Assembly: GCF_900142205.1 (NCBI RefSeq)
Contig: NZ_FRAA01000007.1
Coordinates: 124,001-188,000, forward strand
DNA: 64,000 nt
DNA from: Reichenbachiella agariperforans
GTDB lineage: Bacteria; Bacteroidota; Bacteroidia; Cytophagales; Cyclobacteriaceae
Direction: 5' to 3'
In this document: in pieces, positions 8,787 to 16,686 of the stretch
Layout of the letters: each line of letters starts with the position of its first letter
Numbering within the stretch: the stretch's first letter is position 1
Notes under the pieces: model-generated
The model's input: only the letters and a program-made list of their open reading frames with translations
Database searches by the model: none
What the model was told of the DNA's origin: nothing
Program-made: the position numbers and the translations under genes

Positions 8787-11249
8787 TTACTCGTTGGTGG
8801 TTACGCTAATGGTCGCGCTTTTCAATCCTTTTCCGGTGGCTTTGAGTTTGATCTTGCCGGTTTGTGGGTCAGATCGGAGTATGGCCAGTGCCATTCCACT
8901 GAATGCCTTGCGATAATCGGCCTGGAAAGGCTCTGTCGTGGCGGCATTGCCATTGCCTACGGCGATTAGCTCTCCCGCCCCAGATACGCTGAAGTTGACG
9001 AGGTTGTCTGCATTGGGGCAGAGGTTGCCGTCTTTGTCTTCGATGCGTACGGTGACATAGGCCAGATCACGGCCATCTGCTGTGATCGTAGATCGATCCA
9101 CCGACAAGCTGATTTTGGCAGGGGCACCTGCGGTGCGAATCTCTTTTTCCTCTACAGCTTTGCCGTCTTTGTAGCCTACTACTTTAATGCTACCCGCTTC
9201 ATATGGTACCTCCCAACTGAGGCGGTAGGGGGAGTCAAATGTTTTTGGTTCATAGCGAAGAAAATCTACTAGCAGCGTGGTTTTGTCCTTGCCTTTTACT
9301 TTTCGTCCCATAGACTTGCCATTCACGAATAGTTCTGCTTCGTCGCAGTTGGTGTAGCTGTAGACTGGGATGTTTTCGCCTTCCATACCTTGCCAGTTCC
9401 AGTGGGGGAGGAGGTGGATCATCAGCTCTTCTGTCCACTGACTCTGGTAGAGGTAGAAGCGGTCTTTAGGGAATCCACTCAAATCTACTGCACCAAAATA
9501 AGAGCTACGAGAGGGCCAGTGACCATTCCAGCGGCCATTGGTCGAGTTGTCCTTTCCTCCATAGGGCGTGGGCTCGCCCAGATAGTCGAAACCAGTCCAG
9601 ATAAACTCGCCCATACTGAAAGGGTTTTGTTCCTGAAAGTAAAATTCAACATCTGGAGGGTAAGCCCATGGTGGTCCGATCAGGTCGTAGCTGGTTACTT
9701 GTAGCGACTCATGCGTTTGGTACTTTTCGATCGGTAGGTGATAGACGCCACGGCTGCTGGTGCAGCTTGATGTTTCCGAACCGTAGATCGGCAGTTGTGG
9801 GTAGTTGCCACGCACTTCGCTGTATTTGGTAGGCTTATAGTTCATCCCTGCGATATCGATCTGCTGCGCCATGTTGTTGTCATAGGGAGCCGGGTACCAG
9901 TTGAATCCTGCGGAAGTAGGACGGGTAGGGTCGGTCGCTTTGCATACATCGTTTAGCTTTTTGGCCACTGTCCAGCCTTTTTGTTTGTCGCTTTGCTCGA
10001 TGATCTCATTGCCAATGCTCCACATGACGATGGAGGGATGGTTACGGTCACGCAGGATCATGTCACGCAGATCGATTTCTCCCCATTGATCAAAGAATTT
10101 ATTGTAGCCGTTTTCTACTTTGGCCAATTTCCAGACGTCAAAAGCTTCGTCCTGTACGAGTAAGCCCAGCTCGTCGCAAAGCTCCAGCAGCTCACGAGAG
10201 GGAGGGTTGTGACTGGTGCGAATGGCGTTCACTCCCATGTCTTTCATGATCTGTAGCTTGCGCTCGTCGGCTCGTCGATAGACCGCTGCACCCAAGGGGC
10301 CATTGTCGTGGTGCAGGCAGACGCCGTTGAAGCGAACCTTCCGACCGTTGAGATAGAAGCCGTCCGTGTTGTAGCTGATGCTACGGATGCCAAAGCGGGT
10401 TTGATAGCTATCCAGCACCTTGTCATCATCCAATACCGTGGTAGTGGCGGAGTAGAGGTTTGGTGTGTCCAGATCCCATCTTTGTGGTTTTTCTACATTG
10501 ACGTAGGAGGATGCTGTAGCTGTGGCTTGTGCAGCTATTTCGATTTTTTCTTCTATGCGCGCCACTTCATTTCCTTGTGGATCAAAATATTGTTGTCTGA
10601 TACTAACCGTTTTACTTTGGTCACTTTTGTTAACCACCTTTGTTTCATTCTGTACGACTGCTTTGGTATCTGTGACTGTCGGGGTGGTGATATAGGTGCC
10701 CCACTGTGCTATATGTATGGGCTCATCGATTTTGAGCCAGACCGAGCGATAGATGCCAGCACCAGGGTACCAGCGAGAGGAAAGGTCTTCGGGCGTGAGA
10801 CGAACAGCGACTACATTGTCCGATCCGTCATAGTTCAGGTATGGACTGATATCAAACTCGAACCCGATGTAGCCATAGGGCCTATTGCCAACCAGCTGTC
10901 CATTGACCCAGACGTGGGCGTTGTACATAGCACCTTCAAATTCGATGCGTACGACTTTACCTTCTGCATTTTTAGGCATGGTGAAATGCTTGCGATACCA
11001 GCCCGTACCGTGAAAGGGCAGGCCGCCTGCACGTGCATTGTATTTGCTATCGAATGGTCCTTCGATAGCCCAGTCGTGAGGCAGATCCAGCTTTCGCCAT
11101 TCACTGTCATCAAAATCCGAGGATTCGGCTCCAGCTACCTGGTCGTTGTAAAAAAGCCAGGATGCGTTAAAATTTTGATCTTGAGCCTGGAGGTTGGGGC
11201 CACAGGTCAGGATTATTATCAAACAAAATAATAGATGATGTTTCTTCAC
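8787..11249 (-). CDS. GH2 beta-galactosidase-type glycosidase, secreted
   Basis: 820 residues from a GTG at 11249. A TTG at 11258 is the only other in-frame option, because a TAA lies two codons further upstream and no ATG occurs near the N-terminus. The signal peptide is LLFCLIIILTCGPNLQAQ. GH2 domains follow in order: jelly-roll (~30-185, LPHDWAIEGPFD, HVWVNGQLVG), Ig-like (~190-290), TIM barrel (~295-600) with acid/base Glu415 in SIGNEI and nucleophile Glu492 in YGSETSS, then C-terminal beta domains (NCDEAELFVNGKS; AYVTVRIEDKDGNLCP). It probably removes beta-D-galactose from agar/porphyran oligosaccharides (inference). It is the second gene of an operon with the GH16 endo-enzyme, 21 bp downstream of it. 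The non-ATG start may keep its level lower than that of the GH16 partner. Confidence 0.87.
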   Translation of the reverse strand: MKKHHLLFCLIIILTCGPNLQAQDQNFNASWLFYNDQVAGAESSDFDDSEWRKLDLPHDWAIEGPFDSKYNARAGGLPFHGTGWYRKHFTMPKNAEGKVVRIEFEGAMYNAHVWVNGQLVGNRPYGYIGFEFDISPYLNYDGSDNVVAVRLTPEDLSSRWYPGAGIYRSVWLKIDEPIHIAQWGTYITTPTVTDTKAVVQNETKVVNKSDQSKTVSIRQQYFDPQGNEVARIEEKIEIAAQATATASSYVNVEKPQRWDLDTPNLYSATTTVLDDDKVLDSYQTRFGIRSISYNTDGFYLNGRKVRFNGVCLHHDNGPLGAAVYRRADERKLQIMKDMGVNAIRTSHNPPSRELLELCDELGLLVQDEAFDVWKLAKVENGYNKFFDQWGEIDLRDMILRDRNHPSIVMWSIGNEIIEQSDKQKGWTVAKKLNDVCKATDPTRPTSAGFNWYPAPYDNNMAQQIDIAGMNYKPTKYSEVRGNYPQLPIYGSETSSCTSSRGVYHLPIEKYQTHESLQVTSYDLIGPPWAYPPDVEFYFQEQNPFSMGEFIWTGFDYLGEPTPYGGKDNSTNGRWNGHWPSRSSYFGAVDLSGFPKDRFYLYQSQWTEELMIHLLPHWNWQGMEGENIPVYSYTNCDEAELFVNGKSMGRKVKGKDKTTLLVDFLRYEPKTFDSPYRLSWEVPYEAGSIKVVGYKDGKAVEEKEIRTAGAPAKISLSVDRSTITADGRDLAYVTVRIEDKDGNLCPNADNLVNFSVSGAGELIAVGNGNAATTEPFQADYRKAFSGMALAILRSDPQTGKIKLKATGKGLKSATISVTTNE

Positions 11250-11270
11250 TTGCTTCAATTTTTAATTGTT

Positions 11271-12143
11271 CTATTCTTTCAGTTTCCAAGTACGGATCCA
11301 TTCGTACTGGGTGGTTCTTTGCTCCCAGTTGCCACGCTTGACCATGCCTCCGTCTTCTGGTACTGGATTCCAGCTATAGGTCTCGATGGCCATATGGAGG
11401 AAGGCTGGCATATCCCAAGCTACTTCGGGGTGGATGGAATACACATATTTTCCATCGAGGAAAAACTGGATTTCTTCTGGTGATTTCCACCATGCGGCAT
11501 AGACGAAGTAGCGTTCGTGGTTTTTGACATCCGTTTTTATTGATTTTTGAAGTTGGAGTCTTTCTACACACTCTGTCGGGCGGTGGATGGCATTGGAGTG
11601 ATAGATTTGATCCCACTCGCGCGCCCATTCGTCGGATAGTTCTGTGGTGTGTCCGACACACTCTTGTATGTCGAGCTCCAGCTTTTTCTCACAATCATAG
11701 CGAGACATGAGCCAAAAGGTCGAGGACATCTCCGTAGCATTGGCTTTCATTTTACATTCATAGTACCAGCCGACCTGTGCGGGTGCAATGGATCGTACGA
11801 TACCTCCTTGATAGATAAACTCTTTGTCGTTGAGGGTGACGGTGGAATCTAGTACTCCGACTGTTACAGCGAGCTTACCGTTTTGTATTTGCACATTTTC
11901 GGCACGAAATAGTCCCGGAGGTCTACCGATCCATCCCCAGCCATTGGCCTTGGGCTCGATTTGCCACTTTTTGGTGTTGACTTTCTTTCCTTCAAACTCA
12001 TCCGATAGGGGTTTTACTTTCACCCATTTGCTGTCTGCTGGTTTGGGGTCTTCGCCTGGTAGAAAAGTCGGCTGGGCATTAGACACGATTGCTAAGGATA
12101 GCGAGTAAATAACCGTGAAAAATGAAAGGATATGATGATTCAT
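11271..12143 (-). CDS. GH16 endo-beta-galactanase (agarase/porphyranase type), secreted
   Basis: 290 residues with a signal peptide (FFTVIYSLSLAIVSNAQ). It is a single GH16 jelly-roll domain: LSDEFEGKKVNTKKWQ, then WGWIGRPPGLF at ~69-79, and the catalytic signature ELDIQE with Glu156 as nucleophile, Asp158 helper and Glu161 acid/base. This ExDxxE spacing and the WIGRPPGLF element fit agarases and porphyranases better than laminarinases. GH16 enzymes of this kind are retaining endo-hydrolases that cut beta-1,4 links in agarose or porphyran. There is no CBM and no T9SS tag, so it is probably periplasmic or freely secreted. It is the first gene of a two-gene operon with GH2. A near-consensus -7 box and two motif copies lie upstream (12166-12261). 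Confidence 0.88.
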   Translation of the reverse strand: MNHHILSFFTVIYSLSLAIVSNAQPTFLPGEDPKPADSKWVKVKPLSDEFEGKKVNTKKWQIEPKANGWGWIGRPPGLFRAENVQIQNGKLAVTVGVLDSTVTLNDKEFIYQGGIVRSIAPAQVGWYYECKMKANATEMSSTFWLMSRYDCEKKLELDIQECVGHTTELSDEWAREWDQIYHSNAIHRPTECVERLQLQKSIKTDVKNHERYFVYAAWWKSPEEIQFFLDGKYVYSIHPEVAWDMPAFLHMAIETYSWNPVPEDGGMVKRGNWEQRTTQYEWIRTWKLKE

Positions 12144-12165
12144 AGTATGCGTTAATTATAAACTC

Positions 12166-12261
12166 CAAAACTAAAAAGAGAGCGTCAAGAGCTAAGAGAG
12201 AGAAGGTGCCAGAAAAGGGGGGCATATCCTTATTTTTGAGTTGTGTGAAGATTTGCCCTCC
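12166..12261 (-). promoter_or_regulatory. candidate promoter and operator for the GH16-GH2 operon
   Basis: On the minus strand TAGTTTTG at 12173-12166 matches the Bacteroidota -7 element TAnnTTTG, 23 bp before the GH16 start. Further upstream are GGGGGGCATATCC at 12217-12229 and GATTTGCCCTCC at 12250-12261 (both written on the + strand), members of the recurring motif family. No good -33 TTG lies at the usual distance, so the promoter itself is tentative. Confidence 0.4.
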
Positions 12262-12275
12262 TAAAAAAACTCTGG

Positions 12276-14153
12276 CTAGATGCTTATATTCAATCCGGTC
12301 AATCTCCAGCTTACCATTTTGTCCTTTCTGACTTTAGATTGTAGTTGCTTGAGGTCTATCTCGAAGGTATAGTGGTGAGGTGCAGACCGCAGTAGCATGA
12401 TCGAGTTGAGGATTAGCAATGCTTCGGTGGGGTCTTGGCTTTGGTATAGACAGTCCACGAGTTGTTTTGCTGGATCAACTGCTTTGCTTAGACCTAAAAA
12501 TTCTGCCGCCTTTACCTGATTGATAAGCAGACTGTCTTTGTGCATTACCTGTGTTACTTCTTCAGTCAGTACCATAGCTTGCTGGCCAAAACTGCTACAA
12601 GTCATCAATGCCCAGTACCTTTCCCAAGGATCGGAAGAAGACAATGCTGTGATTAGTTTCGCCTTTGCATCATCAAAAGACTGTAGGGACAGGTCTGCTA
12701 TTTGTGCATATTTCTTGATGTCTGATTGGTGTGTTTGACCGAATGCCACGGGATTGTCAATGGCTTGGTCGAGTAGGAAATATTCCGGATAAAAGGATAA
12801 ATCGGGCATGTGGGTTACCCATGTGTTGAGCTTCTTTCTAAGCGCAACTAAGGTCGGTGCAAAGCTGGGGTCATCAGCCAGGTTGTTGGTCTCATAAGGG
12901 TCGGCTTCCACATCGAAAAGCATCTCTGGAGGACGAGATTCGAAAAATGCCGACTGTACTTCGTTGAGCTGGTGGCTATGGTGTTTGTCTTGCCAGTCCT
13001 GATAGGCCAGCTGCTTGTAGCGGTAGTTGTTGAGCAGTCCGTCGAAATTGTAGGGTTGGTAGTTTCGGATGTACTTGTAGGGGCCCACGCGTATGGAACG
13101 AACTTGGTCGTATTTCTCATCGAAACGATCTGCATAGCCGTAGGTAGTATTTCGTTGCTCTAGTTTGTTTTTGGTCAATCCCTGTCCCAGGAAAGGCTTT
13201 CCATCCATGCGAGATGGTGTAGGCAGCCCTGCAAGACGCAGTACGGTAGGTGCCAGATCGATGAAACTCACGAATGCCTCAGTGGCACTACCGGGTGCCC
13301 ATGCACTCAGGTGCTTGTAAGCTGGCGGAATGTAGGCCACCATAGGTACATGCAGTCCGGTTTCGTAGATGTAGCCTTTGCTGCCAGGGAGTACGCCTCC
13401 ATGATCGCCATAGTAGAAAATGATCGTGCTATCGAGTAAATCGTCTTGTTTCAACTGAGCAATTACCTCGCCCACTTGCTCGTCCATTTGTTGGATTTTG
13501 TCACGGTAGTAGGCGTTGGTATAGCGAAACACACTATCGTCAGGGTGGTTGGGCTGTACTTGATAGTCGTCAAGTTTAGTTTGTGTAGCGTTGTTTTGCA
13601 TTTCCTCTGCCGTGAAGTGCAAGCGAGACTCATGTGTCGTGCCTATGTTGTGGACATAGAAGAAGGGATGGCCGCTTTGTCGATTTCTCCAGCTGGCCTT
13701 ATTGGACGATTCGTCCCAGACACTGTCACCTTTGATGAAGTTGTAGTCTTCCTTGGCGTTGTTGGCTGTGTAGTAGCCTGCTTCTCTCAGATAGTGAGGA
13801 AACATACGCAATGAATCCGGCATGGGTGCGGCCTGTATATTGCGGTGGTAGTTGGTGAGTGTGCGTGGACCGTAGCAGCCCGAAATGATCGCCGATCGTG
13901 CCACACTGCAGACAGCTCCATTCGAAAAAGCACGGTCGAAGCGTACGCCTTGACTTGCTAATTTTTCGATGTGTGGTGTTTCTATTCCGTTTTCGTCAAA
14001 TAGCCGCATGTAGTGCTTGGAGTTGTCTTCGGAGACGATCCAGACGATGTTGGGGCTGGGCAGATTGCTTTGCTCTGGCTGACAGGAGCTACCAATCCCT
14101 GCAATGAGCAGGAATTGGCAAATGATCGTGAGGTTATTGAACTTGATTTTCAT
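12276..14153 (-). CDS. S1-family sulfatase (N-sulfoglucosamine-sulfohydrolase-like) lipoprotein
   Basis: 625 residues with a lipoprotein signal (LIAGIGSSC). The sulfatase core starts at PNIVWIVSEDNS. The activation motif is CSVAR at 82-86, with Ala in place of the usual Pro, a variant tolerated in this family. FYYGDHGG carries later metal ligands. Residues ~490-610 form a helical, HEAT-like tail (DPWERYWALMTCSSFG, VKAAEFLGLSK) that is absent from the other sulfatases here and may bind a partner protein or glycan. The ATG overlaps the stop of the upstream sulfatase by 4 bp, so translation is probably coupled. The substrate is likely a sulfated galactan fragment; resemblance to heparan N-sulfatases is only at family level. 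Confidence 0.87.
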   Translation of the reverse strand: MKIKFNNLTIICQFLLIAGIGSSCQPEQSNLPSPNIVWIVSEDNSKHYMRLFDENGIETPHIEKLASQGVRFDRAFSNGAVCSVARSAIISGCYGPRTLTNYHRNIQAAPMPDSLRMFPHYLREAGYYTANNAKEDYNFIKGDSVWDESSNKASWRNRQSGHPFFYVHNIGTTHESRLHFTAEEMQNNATQTKLDDYQVQPNHPDDSVFRYTNAYYRDKIQQMDEQVGEVIAQLKQDDLLDSTIIFYYGDHGGVLPGSKGYIYETGLHVPMVAYIPPAYKHLSAWAPGSATEAFVSFIDLAPTVLRLAGLPTPSRMDGKPFLGQGLTKNKLEQRNTTYGYADRFDEKYDQVRSIRVGPYKYIRNYQPYNFDGLLNNYRYKQLAYQDWQDKHHSHQLNEVQSAFFESRPPEMLFDVEADPYETNNLADDPSFAPTLVALRKKLNTWVTHMPDLSFYPEYFLLDQAIDNPVAFGQTHQSDIKKYAQIADLSLQSFDDAKAKLITALSSSDPWERYWALMTCSSFGQQAMVLTEEVTQVMHKDSLLINQVKAAEFLGLSKAVDPAKQLVDCLYQSQDPTEALLILNSIMLLRSAPHHYTFEIDLKQLQSKVRKDKMVSWRLTGLNISI

Positions 14154-16510
14154 TGTTTGATGACTTTAATCGAAAGAGGTTCTGACTTTGTAGTGATTTT
14201 CAAAATATAGGTGCCCTTGGGCCATTTTTGTCCAATGGTCTTAGAAGGATACTCTTGGATGGAAATATCCTCGATGTGTTGACCAGAGAGGTTCCATACT
14301 TCAATATGCTCATACTCGCTAGGGAGTGAAGATATGTCCAGCTGTTCGTGGAATGGATTAGGGTAGACATAGCTCAATTCATCTTTTTTTTTAATATCGA
14401 GTGTCACGTTCTCTTCTTCATCTTTACGAATTTCTGGCTGAGTGTACACCACGCAGATGTCAGATTGTCCGTCAGGTAGCGTGGCAGTGATACCTGCGTA
14501 CCCCTTGCTGAGCAATGTCACTTGACCATTTTGATCTACAGTGGCCACTTGAGGATCGCTGCTGGACCAGCTGACTGAGCCCGAACTGCCTTCAATCGTG
14601 TAGTCCAATACTTTTTGATCTTCTACGGTCATTTGGATTCGGGTAGGTACAATGTCAATTTGGGTGATATCTGGGATGATGTCGTCGGGAATGTTCAGCT
14701 TTTTGTCATCAGACCCGAGAGCAAAATCTGATCGATCATACGTGTTGATCTGCGACCAGTCACATTCGATACGGCCGTCACCCAGTACGATATGGCCTAG
14801 TTTGGTACGGAACCAATCGCTGAGTGCGGCATAAGCTTCTTGATTGGCCAGGTTGTTTTGCTCGTCTGGGTCTATTCTTAGATCATATAGTGCTAGATCT
14901 ACTTCACTGGCTTCTGCCTCCAGTGCCCATTGGATATCTTGGTTGGGCACTACATTTCCTCCTGGTTTGGCATTGCTAGATCTGGTTCGCATGGAAAACG
15001 CAAAATTCTTGTTGCGCAGATAAGCGCGTGGGCCTACTACATGATTCATTTCGCCGATGATGTATTCTTTCTCCTCTTTTTCTTCTGACAAAAGCTCAGC
15101 CCAGTCGTACCCGTCTAGGTGCTGGTATTTGGGCTGAGTTAGGTCTGCTCCAGCGGCAGCCAGCATGGTAGGTACAAAATCTACGTATTCTGCAAGACCG
15201 TCGTACACAGTGCCTACAGGGTACTTGTCTGCACGGGAAGAGGCGACTATAGCTGTGCCCTGCGTCGATAGTCGCCAGGGGGTGAATTTGGCTTCTATTC
15301 CTTGCTCGCCCAAGTGCCACCCGTGGTCTCCCGATACATAAAGTATCAGGTATTCTTGTCCATTTTTTTTGCTGTAGTTTTTGAATGCATTGACAGCTTC
15401 GCCCACCAGATAGTCACCATAGGCACAAAAGGCATAGTAGTCACGGATGGCTTGCTGCTTTTCCTCTGGCCTCAGTCCGTCTATTTTCAGTTTTTCGTAG
15501 AGGGCTTTCATCTGGGGAGGAAGCTTATCTACTTCTGATTGGTCAAAGTCGGGCACCTCATAGTTTTGGTCTTTGAATTGATCTCTAAACTCCTTGGGAG
15601 GAAGTACTGGAGTGTGTGGGAAATGGAAAGACAAATTGATGAACTGTGGCGATGATGGATTAGCACCAAACATGGTCTTGTCAGCGAGTGTCTGGTACTG
15701 CTGACCTTGGTGGCTGAGATAGTTTTTAAATTCCTCTAAGATTCTTCCATCTACTGTTTTGTCTTTGGGCATGGGGCTTTGTCCCCCGATAATCAGGTCG
15801 GGATTGCTACGTGTATAGGAGTAGAGCAGGTCTAATTCTTCTTCTGCTTGCGCTTTGTTTTCCAGGTCTTCGGTTGTCAGACCACCTTTTCTATCGGTAA
15901 AGTAAAATAGCTCTCTGCCATCAGGGAAGTAAAACTCAGTCCGGGTACCTATATTTTCGCCTCCTTCCCAATAGGCTCGACTGTACCAGTCTGTAAAGCC
16001 AAGCGCACGAAGGTCGTTTTTGTAGTCCATTTCATAGTCGTAGAAGTTCAGACTGCTCCAGGTTACGCCAGGACCCCATTGGTAGATACGGTAGCCACCT
16101 TTGCCTAGGAGAGAGGTTTGATACCCCAGCTCTTTCATCATTTGAGGGAGGTTTTGGTTTACAAAATCTGGTTGGTCATGGGTTTGTTCAAAGCCATATA
16201 TACCTGCATGGTGTGGATACTTGCCTGTGATCATACTGCCTCTTGAGGGCGCGCAAGCTGGAGAGTTGCAGTAGGTGTTGGGGAAGAATACGCCTTCGGC
16301 CGCCAACGCATCGACATTTGGAGAGGATACATGACCGAGCGGGCTGTCTTCTGTACCTGTAGTGCTCAGGTTGTAGATGCTGTTAGAGTCCATGCGCTGG
16401 TCATCGGTCATGATCCAGAGGATGTTGGGTTGCTGAGCTGGTGTCGCGCCAGAGAAGAGGATGCAAAACATCAGTGTGAGTAAAATTTGAAATAGTCTTT
16501 CTTTTTTCAT
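14150..16510 (-). CDS. large extracellular S1 sulfatase with BIG2 and T9SS sorting domains
   Basis: 786 residues from the ATG at 16510; a TTG at 16564 would add an implausible leader. Signal peptide, then NILWIMTDDQRMD, activation motif CAPSR at 86-90, ITGKYPHHAGIYGF, and VSGDHGWHLGEQG with metal-binding Asp and His. After the catalytic domain come a bacterial Ig-like BIG2 module (~615-700, VSWSSSDPQVATVDQNGQVT) and a Por-type sorting domain (~710-786) beginning SYVYPNPFHEQLDISS. The T9SS tag means outer-membrane passage and probable surface attachment, so this enzyme, unlike the other seven sulfatases, may desulfate the polymer before uptake (inference). Its stop overlaps the start of the next sulfatase by 4 bp. 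The gene diverges from the regulator at 16687. Confidence 0.9.
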   Translation of the reverse strand: MKKERLFQILLTLMFCILFSGATPAQQPNILWIMTDDQRMDSNSIYNLSTTGTEDSPLGHVSSPNVDALAAEGVFFPNTYCNSPACAPSRGSMITGKYPHHAGIYGFEQTHDQPDFVNQNLPQMMKELGYQTSLLGKGGYRIYQWGPGVTWSSLNFYDYEMDYKNDLRALGFTDWYSRAYWEGGENIGTRTEFYFPDGRELFYFTDRKGGLTTEDLENKAQAEEELDLLYSYTRSNPDLIIGGQSPMPKDKTVDGRILEEFKNYLSHQGQQYQTLADKTMFGANPSSPQFINLSFHFPHTPVLPPKEFRDQFKDQNYEVPDFDQSEVDKLPPQMKALYEKLKIDGLRPEEKQQAIRDYYAFCAYGDYLVGEAVNAFKNYSKKNGQEYLILYVSGDHGWHLGEQGIEAKFTPWRLSTQGTAIVASSRADKYPVGTVYDGLAEYVDFVPTMLAAAGADLTQPKYQHLDGYDWAELLSEEKEEKEYIIGEMNHVVGPRAYLRNKNFAFSMRTRSSNAKPGGNVVPNQDIQWALEAEASEVDLALYDLRIDPDEQNNLANQEAYAALSDWFRTKLGHIVLGDGRIECDWSQINTYDRSDFALGSDDKKLNIPDDIIPDITQIDIVPTRIQMTVEDQKVLDYTIEGSSGSVSWSSSDPQVATVDQNGQVTLLSKGYAGITATLPDGQSDICVVYTQPEIRKDEEENVTLDIKKKDELSYVYPNPFHEQLDISSLPSEYEHIEVWNLSGQHIEDISIQEYPSKTIGQKWPKGTYILKITTKSEPLSIKVIKQ

Positions 16511-16686
16511 GTCGTAAATAGTCGTGTATGGACGACAAGGATAGGAGGAGTTTTGAGAAAACAAGATAAAAGTATCTCTACAAAATATCTACATTGCAGT
16601 GTTGAGCGAGTCTCTAGTTTGTGTCAGTCACCGGGTAGATGTAGATTGATAAAATGTTCTTTTTGATGCGTATGGAAGTGTTTTTT

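Noticed and set aside
10308-11231. 307-codon open frame on the + strand
   Set aside because: It is wholly antisense to the GH2 gene, has no recognisable domain or signal, and its composition follows from the codon use of GH2.
11271-12143. kappa-carrageenase or laminarinase reading of the GH16 gene
   Set aside because: The WIGRPPGLF element and the GH117/GH86 context favour agarase/porphyranase, and no carrageenan-specific partner (GH82, GH127/GH129-type) is present in the window.
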